A stretch of 55,992 nt of DNA from Candidatus Binatia bacterium (GTDB lineage Bacteria > Desulfobacterota > Binatia > HRBIN30), in assembly GCA_026415395.1 (NCBI GenBank), contig JAOAHD010000015.1, positions 1 through 55,992 on the forward strand, in the 5' to 3' direction. A program made the translations under genes and the position numbers. The notes beneath the pieces are model-generated. The model saw only the letters and a program-made list of their open reading frames with translations, did not search any database and was not told the DNA's origin. Below are positions 27,432 through 35,842 of this stretch, one piece after another; within the stretch, counting starts at the first letter, position 1; each line of letters starts with the position of its first letter.

Positions 27432-28778
27432 ATGCCCAGGAAGTCCTTCGGAGCGCACCGCTGCTGCACGTTCATCGCCACCGTGTGCATTTGCATATTC
27501 GCCTGCGGCGCGGACAGTGATCCTCCGGCGCTCGACGCCGCCACACGACTGGGGGAGACAATCGCCGTCAATACCCACTATGGCACGCGCGGCTCCGTCG
27601 ACCGCGCGGCGCTGGCGCTGCTCCGCCGCGCCGGTGTGAAAATCCTCCGCAATGATCTCGATTGGGCACTGATTGAGCGCGAGCCCGGCAACTACGATTT
27701 TTCCGAGGCGGACGAATTGGTAGAGGCGGCGACGGCCGAGCAACTGCGGGTTTGGTTCATCCTCGCCTATGGCAATCGCTTGTACGGTCCCGACCGGGCG
27801 GTGTTGACCGATGAGGGACGTCGCGCCTTCGCAGCCTACGCGGGCGCGGCCGCCGCGCGCTATCGGGGCCGGCATTTTTTCTGGGAGATCTGGAACGAGC
27901 CTAACCTGCCAACGTTTTGGCGGGGTGAAGGCCGTGGACCAGATCCGGCAGCCTACGCCAGTTTAATCGCCGCTACTGTTCCTGCGGTCCGCCAGGCGGA
28001 TCCGACTGCCACGGTGATTGGAGGAGCCGTGTTCGCAGGGTTTCCCGATGCGGTCGCGTTGCTCGGCGGCATCCCGCACTTGGATTTCCTGGATGGGATT
28101 TTCGCTCTCAGCGTCCTCCCGCTGCTGGATGGCATCAGTGCGCATTTTTACCGAGCTGGGCCTCCAGAATCGGTTGCTGACGAGATTGCTGGGATCCGCC
28201 AGCTTATGTCGCCTCACGATCTCCAACGTCCGGTGTACAGCGGGGAGTGGGGTTACAGTACGTACGATCCCTCCGCACCGGCGACGGGCTTCAACTTCCT
28301 GCCCGCAGTCTCACTCGACCAGCAAGCCACGTCCGCTGCCCGGATGCTGTTGTACAACTTCTACCTCGGCGTCCCCGTGAGCGTGTGGTTCAAGGACCGC
28401 GACGACGCAAACCCTTCGCCCGGGAATATCGAGCACCATTGGGGCCTGCTTTTCAGCGATCTTACTCCCAAGCCAGCCTACTACGCGGTCTCGACCCTGA
28501 GCCGCCTGCTGGGAGAGGGCACGGTGGAGCAACTGCGTTCATTTGGCCAAGGCACGTACATGCTCACGTTCGATACGCCACGAGGGAAGGTGTCCGCGCT
28601 CTGGTCGGTGCAACGAGCACGCTGGCGGATCAACCTCGCGAGTTCTGCCACGCGAATCGTGTCCCGCGATGGAGAGGGCATCGACACTCTGTCACTCGCT
28701 GAACGCGGAGTCGAAACCGGTCCGTCCAGTGGTCCCTTTTACATCGTCGGAGCGGCAACCGTAGAACTTAGTGAGTAG
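27432..28778 (+). CDS. Glycoside-hydrolase-like TIM-barrel lipoprotein
   Basis: The 448-residue product begins with a signal peptide and a lipobox IFAC, so it should be lipid-anchored. The body reads like a (beta/alpha)8 clan GH-A enzyme: NTHYGTRGSVDRAAL, LRNDLDWALIEREPGNYDF, then WEIWNEPNLPTFWRG, where NEP carries the acid/base Glu (about residue 157), and YSGEWGYS with a candidate nucleophile Glu. The C-terminal ~100 residues form a beta-sandwich-like tail. GH39/GH5-like members act on glycans. It is alone on the plus strand among minus-strand genes, with no obvious carbohydrate-uptake neighbours. Confidence 0.78.
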   Translation: MPRKSFGAHRCCTFIATVCICIFACGADSDPPALDAATRLGETIAVNTHYGTRGSVDRAALALLRRAGVKILRNDLDWALIEREPGNYDFSEADELVEAATAEQLRVWFILAYGNRLYGPDRAVLTDEGRRAFAAYAGAAAARYRGRHFFWEIWNEPNLPTFWRGEGRGPDPAAYASLIAATVPAVRQADPTATVIGGAVFAGFPDAVALLGGIPHLDFLDGIFALSVLPLLDGISAHFYRAGPPESVADEIAGIRQLMSPHDLQRPVYSGEWGYSTYDPSAPATGFNFLPAVSLDQQATSAARMLLYNFYLGVPVSVWFKDRDDANPSPGNIEHHWGLLFSDLTPKPAYYAVSTLSRLLGEGTVEQLRSFGQGTYMLTFDTPRGKVSALWSVQRARWRINLASSATRIVSRDGEGIDTLSLAERGVETGPSSGPFYIVGAATVELSE

Positions 28779-28894
28779 CCCGCTGGCTAGTGGCACGCGC
28801 TACCCGCGCATCCCTGCTCGATTGCTCATGCAGGCAGAACTACCGCTTCGCTGCAATCGGCCAGATTTACGCGTCCGCACTCGGGGCGAGGCGG

Positions 28895-30196
28895 CTACCC
28901 TTTGCTGACGCCCTTTCGGTCGGCCCCGGTACCCTCGATCTCCGTGACGCCGCGATATGCGGCGGCGAGGATCTCCACCGGATGGAGCACTGGAATCTCG
29001 CTGCCTACCCGCCGCAAGGCCGCGCGAATTTGCAGCGCGCACCCCGGATTGGCCACCGCCACAACCTCCGCACCGCTGGCCACAAGATGGCGCGCTTTCC
29101 GCGCACCAAGCTGCCGCGCCAGCCTCGGCTCGAGCAAGTTGTAAGACCCCGCGCTGCCGCAGCAAACGTCCGCTTCTTCGAGCGGGACAACCTCTACGCC
29201 CGCAAGCCGGAGGAGTGCCATCGGTTCCTCGCGAATCCCTTGCGCATGCGCCAGATGGCAAGCATGGTGGTACGCCACCTTCCAACCCAACGGTCGGGGT
29301 GCGCGTGGCAGATCCAAGCGAGCGAGAAACTCCGTCGCGTCGCACACGAGCCCGGCAAACTGCTGCGCCGCGCTGACCTGACTCCCATCGACCCAATGCG
29401 CCGCGCTGCGCAGGAAAGCCCCACAGCCTGCGGCGGTGACCAGAATGGCCTCTACTGGCTCTTGGAACGCCGCCAGGTTGCGGCTGAAAAATTGCCGAGC
29501 CAGTACGGCCTCGCCTTGATGGGCGGCAAGGGCACCGCAACAACCTTGCGCTGGCGGAATCACGACCTCGCATCCCCACTGCACCAACAAATCCACCAGA
29601 GCGAACTCCACCTGAGGAAACAGCACCCGAGCGACGCAGCCGCGGAACACGGCCACACGGTGTCTCCTCGCTCCGCGAGCCGACAACAAAGCTGATGGGC
29701 TCCGGTCCGGCAAACGCTCGCGCCCCGGAACCAGTTCCGCCAACGGGAGCCTGCGTACCAGCTTGCCCAAACCGCAAGCATCAGCCAGGCGCAGCGGCCA
29801 CAACAGGATGGCCAAGCGCCGGGGGTAGGGGAACACTTCCAGAATCAGCCGCCGTTGCCACCGCTGCCACCAGCGCCGGGGATAAGCTCTCTCGATGGCG
29901 ATGCGCGCGCCTTCGATCAGCTCGCGGTAGCGCACCCCCGACGGGCAGGCACTCTCGCAGCCGAGGCACCCGAGGCAGCGATCGAGGTGACGCACCGACT
30001 CCGCACTCAAAGCCAGTCGGCCTTCAATTAAATCGCGCAACAGGTGAATCCGGCCGCGCGGCGAGTCTGCTTCGTCCCCGAGCTCCAGGTAGGTCGGGCA
30101 TGCGGGCAAACACAAGCCGCAGTGCACGCACTCGAGCAGGCGCGACAGCGGAACGTGCTCCTGCAGAGTTTGCGCCAGCACGTGGTCGTCCGTCAC
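28895..30196 (-). CDS. glcF: Fe-S subunit of glycolate-oxidase-like complex (GlcF type)
   Basis: The 433-residue product contains two 4Fe-4S ferredoxin motifs near the start (CVHCGLCLPACPTY and CLGCLGCESACPSG) and two C-terminal CCG domains (QGCCGALAAHQG and VCCGSAGSYNL), as in GlcF and heterodisulfide-reductase-type Fe-S proteins. I start at the GTG at 30196, which overlaps the upstream glcE stop (GTGA); the ORF to 30901 is spurious. It passes electrons from the FAD subunits to the respiratory chain. Last of a GlcD-GlcE-GlcF set; all three frames are intact. Confidence 0.9.
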   Translation of the reverse strand: MTDDHVLAQTLQEHVPLSRLLECVHCGLCLPACPTYLELGDEADSPRGRIHLLRDLIEGRLALSAESVRHLDRCLGCLGCESACPSGVRYRELIEGARIAIERAYPRRWWQRWQRRLILEVFPYPRRLAILLWPLRLADACGLGKLVRRLPLAELVPGRERLPDRSPSALLSARGARRHRVAVFRGCVARVLFPQVEFALVDLLVQWGCEVVIPPAQGCCGALAAHQGEAVLARQFFSRNLAAFQEPVEAILVTAAGCGAFLRSAAHWVDGSQVSAAQQFAGLVCDATEFLARLDLPRAPRPLGWKVAYHHACHLAHAQGIREEPMALLRLAGVEVVPLEEADVCCGSAGSYNLLEPRLARQLGARKARHLVASGAEVVAVANPGCALQIRAALRRVGSEIPVLHPVEILAAAYRGVTEIEGTGADRKGVSKG

Positions 30197-31482
30197 CAAT
30201 GCCCCCAGTAGCGACCCGGGCTCAGGACCCCGCGAGGGTCGAGCGTTTCCTTGACCCGCCGCGACAAAAACAAATGCGGAAGCTCTGGCGCGCTCCACTG
30301 CGCACCCGCTGGCCAAATATCGGGGACGAGCCAGCCCCGCGCGCTGGTGCAGATTTCTCCCAAAACGAGCGACAGCCGGGCGACGCCCCGCTCGTAGTTC
30401 TGGTCGAAGCGCAGGTACACGGTGCCGCGCTGCGGGAGGGTGCACACGCTCGCTCCGGCTTGCTCGAGTTCGGCGGCTGCGCCTCCCACAACTGCGAGAG
30501 CTGCTCCTGGCGGCAGCGCAAGACGCAACCCCGCCGTCCAACGGCCCCGAGGCGGCACCAAGGGAAAGTCCCGCACCGCGCGCAACATCTTCTGAGCTGG
30601 GGCTTCCGTAACCACCGGCAAGGCGTACCCGATGCACGTCGATAAGCGAGCGCGCGCACTCTCCACTTCTTCCGGTGCGCCTGCATATCCTACGAGCACT
30701 CCAATACCACCGTTGTCGAGCTGCCCGCCAGCAAGTTGCAACACCGCCAGCCGCGTGGGTTCGGGCAGATCCGCAGCGCAAGCTCCGGCACGATCCAACG
30801 CCTCGGATAACGAGCTGCACTCGACCCACCACGTCGCTGAGGCAAGCGGCTGTGGGAGGACCTTCCACGTCGCTTGCGTAACCACGCCAAGCGTCCCCCA
30901 CGAACCAGTGAGCAAGCGCATCAAATCGTAGCCAGCCACATTTTTCACCACACGCCCGCCCGCATGCACAAGCGCGCCCTCACCGCTCGCGAAGGTGATC
31001 CCCAACAAGAGATCACGGGCCGAAAGCCGAGCACAGTGCGTCAGTGCCACCACCGCACTCGCGACCACGCCACCTACGGTGCTCTGCGCTGGCAAGGCAA
31101 TGTCGTTGAGCAACCACTGCCGACGGGGTGCAAGCAACCTTGCCAGCGTCTCCAATGTGCACCCTGCTTGCACGGTGACCGTGAGGTCGTCCGGCTCGTA
31201 AGCCAACACCCGGTTCATGCGGCCCATCGCTAAGGCAACGTCGTATCGCCACGGGGCCGGCATTTGTTGCTGCCGCGCACCCTCCCCCCACGGCACGACG
31301 GCCGCCCCGAGCTCCGCACACACTTGCAGCGCTCCTACCACCTCCTCTTCGGAGTTCGGTACCACCACAACTTCCGGCACCCGGCCACCGAGAGCAAAAC
31401 GATGGCGGAAGGCTGAGTCGGCAGATAACGCGTCCGCTGGCAGGCGTGCAACCAATTCACGAAACAGCTCCTGCTTTGCCAC
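30193..31482 (-). CDS. glcE: FAD-binding subunit of glycolate-oxidase-like complex (GlcE type)
   Basis: The 429-residue product has an N-terminal PCMH-type FAD domain (VVVPNSEEEVVGALQVCAEL, VVPWGEGARQQ, LTVTVQAGCTLETLARLLAP, STVGGVVASAVVAL and GAGEGAL-like ASGEGALVHAGGRVVKNVAGYD). It lacks the extended lid of GlcD, as GlcE usually does. It starts with GTG at 31482, eleven bases after the glcD stop, and its own stop overlaps glcF. The usual substrate of the complex is glycolate; other 2-hydroxy acids are possible. Confidence 0.88.
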   Translation of the reverse strand: MAKQELFRELVARLPADALSADSAFRHRFALGGRVPEVVVVPNSEEEVVGALQVCAELGAAVVPWGEGARQQQMPAPWRYDVALAMGRMNRVLAYEPDDLTVTVQAGCTLETLARLLAPRRQWLLNDIALPAQSTVGGVVASAVVALTHCARLSARDLLLGITFASGEGALVHAGGRVVKNVAGYDLMRLLTGSWGTLGVVTQATWKVLPQPLASATWWVECSSLSEALDRAGACAADLPEPTRLAVLQLAGGQLDNGGIGVLVGYAGAPEEVESARARLSTCIGYALPVVTEAPAQKMLRAVRDFPLVPPRGRWTAGLRLALPPGAALAVVGGAAAELEQAGASVCTLPQRGTVYLRFDQNYERGVARLSLVLGEICTSARGWLVPDIWPAGAQWSAPELPHLFLSRRVKETLDPRGVLSPGRYWGHW

Positions 31483-31492
31483 CCCGTGCCCC

Positions 31493-32920
31493 TCACATCG
31501 GTGCCTGGCGGCGTGGAGTCTTCACTTCTACGCAGCCGCCAGGGCTGGGAAAAATCTTCCCGGGATTGCACCGCTCTTCTGGGTCGAAGACCCGCCGCAG
31601 CTTGTGCATGACAAGCAAATCGTGTGGTGTGAACAACAGAGGCATTTGTTCGATCTTCTCCACGCCAATCCCGTGCTCCCCAGTGATGCTGCCCCCAAGC
31701 TCCACGCACGCTTGCAAAATTTCACGCCCTGCCGCCAGCACCCGCTCGACCTCGTCGGGGTTGCGCTCATCGAACAGCAGGATGGGGTGAATGTTGCCGT
31801 CGCCGGCGTGGAACACGTTGCCAATGCGCAGGCGGTAGCGCGCCGCGATGTCGCTGATGCGCTGCAAAATTTCAGGCAGGCGGGTGCGGGGCACCACACC
31901 ATCTTGGGTGCAGTAGTTGGGAGCGAGCCGGCCCACGGCCCCGAACGCACGCTTGCGGCTCTTCCACAGTTCGGCTCGTTCGCGCTCGCTCTGCGCGGTG
32001 CGGATCGCATTGGCACCTGCCTCGCCGCAAAGCCGCGCCACGACTTCCGCATCCGCGCGCACGCTGGCAGGGTGGCCATCCAATTCCACGATCAACACCG
32101 CACCCGCATCTGCGGGAAAACCAAAGCCATAAGCTTGCTCCACCGCTTGCACGATCAGCCCATCCATCATCTCCAGAGCGGCGGGGACAATCCCTGCCGC
32201 GATGATTGCGGACACGGCGTTGGTTGCAGCTGCCACGCTCGGGAAGACCGCCAAAGCCGTGTGCCAACTTTGCGGGTTGCTAACCAGACGCAGAATCGCG
32301 CGCGTTACCAACCCGCACGTGCCTTCGCTCCCAACGACGAAGCCCCGCAGATCGTAGCCGGGGACATCATCGGCCCATCCACCAAGCCAGACCGGCTGAC
32401 CATCCGGCAGTACGAGCTCTAGGCCAAGCACATGGTTCGTGGTCACACCGTACTTGAGCGTGTGCGGTCCGCCCGAGTTCTCGGCAATGTTGCCACCGAT
32501 GGAACACGCCGCTTGACTGGATGGATCCGGGGCGTAGTGCAAGCCGTGGTCCGCCACGGCACGGCTGACATCCAGATTCGCCACACCCGCTTCTACCATC
32601 ACCCGCCGATTCAACACGTCGATTTCCAGCACGCGCCGCATGCGGCCAGTTCCCACCATCACCGGAGCGTCCACCGGCAAGCAACCTCCACTGAGGCCGG
32701 TGCCTGCCCCGCGCGGTACAAAGCGCACTCCAGCGCGATGGAGTGCGCGCACCACAGCACACGCCTCCGCTGTCGAACCGGGAAGTACGACCAGTTCCGG
32801 CACCGCGCGTTCCAGGGTGTAACCGTCGCATTCGTACACCTTGCGGGCGGCGTACGGCTCCACCAAGCCATCAGGCCCAACGATGTTCCACAAGGCCTCG
32901 CGCAAGCGCGACCACACCAT
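31493..32920 (-). CDS. glcD: FAD-linked oxidase subunit of glycolate-oxidase-like complex (GlcD type)
   Basis: The 475-residue product is a canonical GlcD/D-lactate dehydrogenase-type flavoprotein: VVLPGSTAEACAVV, FVPRGAGTGLSGGCLP, SQAACSIGGNIAENSGGPHT, GYDLRGFVVGSEGTCG, and C-terminal VFHAGDGNIHPILLFD and GGSITGEHGIGVEKI. It oxidises a 2-hydroxy acid at the FAD and passes electrons to GlcE/GlcF. It lies 120 bp downstream of the broken molybdoenzyme operon and in the same direction, but remains intact, so it is presumably under separate selection and possibly has its own promoter. Confidence 0.92.
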   Translation of the reverse strand: MVWSRLREALWNIVGPDGLVEPYAARKVYECDGYTLERAVPELVVLPGSTAEACAVVRALHRAGVRFVPRGAGTGLSGGCLPVDAPVMVGTGRMRRVLEIDVLNRRVMVEAGVANLDVSRAVADHGLHYAPDPSSQAACSIGGNIAENSGGPHTLKYGVTTNHVLGLELVLPDGQPVWLGGWADDVPGYDLRGFVVGSEGTCGLVTRAILRLVSNPQSWHTALAVFPSVAAATNAVSAIIAAGIVPAALEMMDGLIVQAVEQAYGFGFPADAGAVLIVELDGHPASVRADAEVVARLCGEAGANAIRTAQSERERAELWKSRKRAFGAVGRLAPNYCTQDGVVPRTRLPEILQRISDIAARYRLRIGNVFHAGDGNIHPILLFDERNPDEVERVLAAGREILQACVELGGSITGEHGIGVEKIEQMPLLFTPHDLLVMHKLRRVFDPEERCNPGKIFPSPGGCVEVKTPRRQAPM

Positions 32921-32963
32921 GCTCGAGCCCTAAACCGACGATCACCGCAACACAAGGCTCGCC

Positions 32964-32981
32964 GGCGACGCATGCGTCGCC
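32964..32981. repeat. Perfect 18-bp palindrome, REP-like, between glcD and the chaperone gene
   Basis: GGCGACGCATGCGTCGCC reads the same on both strands and is followed by CCTACG. Similar GC-rich palindromes are dispersed in many bacterial genomes. I saw only one copy in this window, so it might be a solitary REP-like element or a site bound by a dimeric protein. It sits in the 120-bp gap after the pseudogenised operon. Confidence 0.5.
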
Positions 32982-33040
32982 CCTACGCTAGGCGTTCCGC
33001 GGCGTGCCAAGAACGGCAAAGCGCGTGGTGCCGGACGCTA

Positions 33041-33802
33041 TTAGCTACTGGCAAAAGGGCACACCACGAAATCCGCTTCCACGGCGCTGGGTGGGCCCAC
33101 CTCCGCTTTTTGGCTTAATTCAACGCCCAAGCGCTCGCATTCCACTTGGCTCCATTGGCGCAACAGGCGAGCAACCAAGCGGCAAAATTCTTCGGTCGCC
33201 GTGCTTTCTTAGGCACGCGCAAACGGTAAGACGAAACGCCCCACGTGGTCGCACCAAAACGAACGCAGGGCAGCATGCACCACTTCCGCACCTTGCTGCT
33301 CTCCGGTAGCCGCAGCGTAAGCCAGTTTGAGCGCGAGAAAGGCTGAGAACTCGAGCTCGGCGGCGATGCGGTCCTCGGTGTCGCTGAGGGCGCTTCCAAG
33401 CTGCACGCCAAAGGCAGCATAGAAGCCGGCAATATCAGCGATGAGCGCTGGTCGCCCCGAAACGGCTTGCTGCGTCCACGAACCCTCGCGCGGTGAGCAC
33501 GGCGATGTGCGATCGAATACCCGCAAGTACTCAGCTACCAGCACAGGTGTCTCCGATGCTTCCGCGCTTGCTCCCACGGCTTGCAACAGCTCGCAGAGCT
33601 CCGCCATTCATGCAGAAAGGCTCCAGGCCAAACGACGCACGTCCGCTAACGTCTCCTTGCTCGGGTATACCAACGCTGTCGCCAGAAGCCGGTAAACCGC
33701 CGCTCGCTGTAGGTGGTGCTGCACTGTTTGCTCGAGCTCATCTTTGCTCGCCGACCCGCACACGGTCGGTCCAAAGATGGCAGTCTGCGTTGCTGCACTC
33801 AT
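33041..33802 (-). pseudogene. Molybdoenzyme assembly chaperone (TorD/NarJ-like), interrupted by two in-frame stops
   Basis: Read from ATG 33802 (overlapping the gamma stop as ATGA) the same frame continues to TAA 33041-33043, about 253 codons, but is broken by TGA at 33608-33610 and TAA at 33209-33211. Before the first stop is LQRAAVYRLLATALVYPSKE, between them AELCELLQAV and a helical body with RSFWCDHVGRFVLPFARA, and after the second ESTATEEFCRLVARLLRQWSQ. This helical pattern fits a TorD-family chaperone that inserts the molybdenum cofactor. A Trp codon (TGG) one base away would remove the first stop. An ATG directly follows the first stop, so a shorter protein could restart, but the later stop truncates it. 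Confidence 0.75.
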
Positions 33803-34688
33803 GGCTTCTGCCCTTGAGTTTTGCTCGTCGCACCTGTGTCCGCGCTGCCAATCCCCAGCGGCACCCAGGTCGACCACGACTTGCGCGAGCCGACTTCTCG
33901 ATTTCCGCCTTCCCACACGGCAACGGCAACAACGGTGCGGTCGCCGCGTACCAAGCGCGGGCCCGCCAGGTCATCCGAGATCAACGGACGCGCAATCACG
34001 ACCGACCAGCGTCCGTCCTTCCACACACCGCGACCAACCGCGTATTGATCGGGCTTCACGGTCATCGTACCCCAGCCTTCTGCCATTTGATCCAACACCG
34101 GCGAGGCAGCCGCGCGGGAAATCGGATTTTCCACGCCCAGAGCGCCGGTGTACGCGCGGGCATCAGCAGCCGCGAGCACCTGATCAGGATATACGTCTGC
34201 CCAAGCGTTCGGGTACAAGTCCCGCACCGTCGGTGGCCCATCATCGATGTCGTGCTGAAAGGCCGCCCGCCACTGAATAATGTTCACGCGCCCACCAGGA
34301 TTGCCCATCATTGGCGAAGTCGCCGGCCCATGCGGGTCCACCGGAAGCTCCACCGCCACCTGGTCACCGAAGTTGTGGAGCACGATGCGGTCCGACTTGG
34401 TCGGATCCGACCACTCCATGGAAAGGCAATCCAGGCGGTATTGTGGGCCGCACGCACCCGCAACTGCCGCACTGCGGCGTAGGGCTCTTGCGGCACGAGG
34501 ATGGTTTGCGGGAGCATTCTCACCTCCAGCTCCGGGGCGCTGCGCCAAAATGGGGCCTCCGGGTCGGTCATGGGTCCCGTTCCCGACAGGGTCACCGCCA
34601 CTAATTCGACCGGCTGTTGGCTCCAAGCAGCCTCAGGACTCAGCAACGAAATGATCAAACCCAGATACCTGCACCGGGCAAGCTTCAT
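33799..34688 (-). pseudogene. Heme b (gamma) subunit of ethylbenzene-dehydrogenase-like complex, frameshifted
   Basis: The gene starts at ATG 34688 after GGGAGGAGG, with a signal peptide (RYLGLIISLLSPEAAWSQ). The first part reads WRSAPELEVRMLPQTIL and RVRAAHNTAWIAF; then the frame changes near 34420 and continues EWSDPTKSDRIVLHNFGDQV to the stop at 33799. Restoring one missing base there (between 34420 and 34421) joins the two as WIAF-x-MEWSDPTKSD. The body has the DMSO/ethylbenzene dehydrogenase-type heme subunit pattern (NPGGRVNIIQWRAAFQ, GTMTVKPDQYAVGRGVWKD). The gamma subunit transfers electrons from the Fe-S subunit to a cytochrome. Confidence 0.75.
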
Positions 34689-34704
34689 GGCTGCCTCCTC
34701 CCGC

Positions 34705-35832
34705 TCAGGTGATGTTGGTGCGGTATGCCTCGTGCTGACGATCGTAGACATCGCGCACGAGCACAGGTTCATGGAGGGGCACGCGCACGAGCTCTTTTTA
34801 CGTCTCGCCGTATAGCCGATGGCCCAGTCGCCATCGACGCGGAAGTAATGGATGATTTGCGGCGTTGCGCCAAACAGCGTCAACGCTCCTAACAGCTTTT
34901 TGTCCTCTTCACCTTACGGTAAAGGGCAATGGCGTCCTCGACCCCCAGCCAAACATCTGCCGCAAGAATGCGGGCGGCACGTGTACAGGCGGAATGTAAT
35001 AAGTGTTGGGCTCGAGGCCGAACTGCGGGTACAGCGGCAGTGCGAGCTTGCGGAGAAAGACGAGGTAATCGATGGGATTATCTTCGTCGGGTGCGTCGTG
35101 CTTGCCGAGGAAGCCTTGGAGGCGAATCTTGCCGATGCAGGCGATAGTACATTGCGTTTGCCGGCCTTGTTCTACGGCAGGGTAACAGCCGATGCATTTC
35201 TCGCTGACGCGCGTGACCGCGTTGAAATACGTCTTCTTGTATGGACAACCACGCACACATTCGCGGTACCCGCGGCAGCGGCTTTGGTCGAGAAGAACGA
35301 TGCCGTCTTCGGGCCGCTTGTAAATCGACTGCCGCGGGCAAGCTGCCAAACACGCCGGATACGTACAATGGTTGCAAATGCGGGGGAGGTAAAACATCCA
35401 CTGCATGTGCGGGAGTTGCAGGTGGGCCCCTTGCGGCATGGTGCCGGCGCAATCGTCCTCGCCGATGTTCGGGTGAGCGTAGTCGATGTCTTCGGGCAAG
35501 TAACCGAGAATCACCTCACCGGTGGGTGCCGCATCGAACAAGGTCTTTCCGGTGTATACAGGGCCGGTCATGTCTTGCAGGCCCAGAGACTCGAGAATGC
35601 GCACATCCCAGCCGAGCGGGTAGTAGCCGTACGGCTTGGTTTCCACGTTGTTCCAGTACATGTACTCCTGGTCGCGGCCAGGGGTCCATGTCATCTTGCA
35701 GGCCACCGTACAGGTTTGGCAAGCGATGCACTTTTTGGTGTCGAACGCCATCGCGAACTGCCGCTGCGGCCGGTGGCCCTCGAAGGGGTAGTCCATTTCC
35801 CGGCCAATTTGCCAATTGAATACCTTCGCCAT
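34705..35832 (-). pseudogene. Fe-S (beta) subunit of ethylbenzene-dehydrogenase-like complex, C-terminal frameshifts
   Basis: Reading from 35832 the first ~295 residues are intact: [19 protein letters not shown], the ferredoxin motifs [46 protein letters not shown] and [16 protein letters not shown]. It carries four cysteine clusters as in NarH/EbdB-type subunits. The open frame stops at 34909, but the conserved tail continues in other frames: [33 protein letters not shown], and LVRVPLHEPVLVRDVY ending TNIT-stop at 34705. Three one-base losses, at G5 34942-34946, A5 34897-34901 and A5 34795-34799, would restore the whole. The truncated protein would lack about 65 residues. Confidence 0.78.
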
Positions 35833-35842
35833 AGCCGCCTCC

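Noticed and set aside
30197-30901. Long N-terminal extension of glcF
   Set aside because: It overlaps glcE completely in another frame and the Fe-S protein has a natural GTG start coupled to the glcE stop.
31217-32422. 401-codon plus-strand ORF opposite glcD/glcE
   Set aside because: Shadow of two well-supported flavoprotein genes.
34909-35832. Treating the beta subunit as a normal shorter gene ending at 34909
   Set aside because: Conserved tail sequence ending in TNIT and a stop at 34705 continues downstream in other frames, so the end at 34909 is caused by a frameshift.
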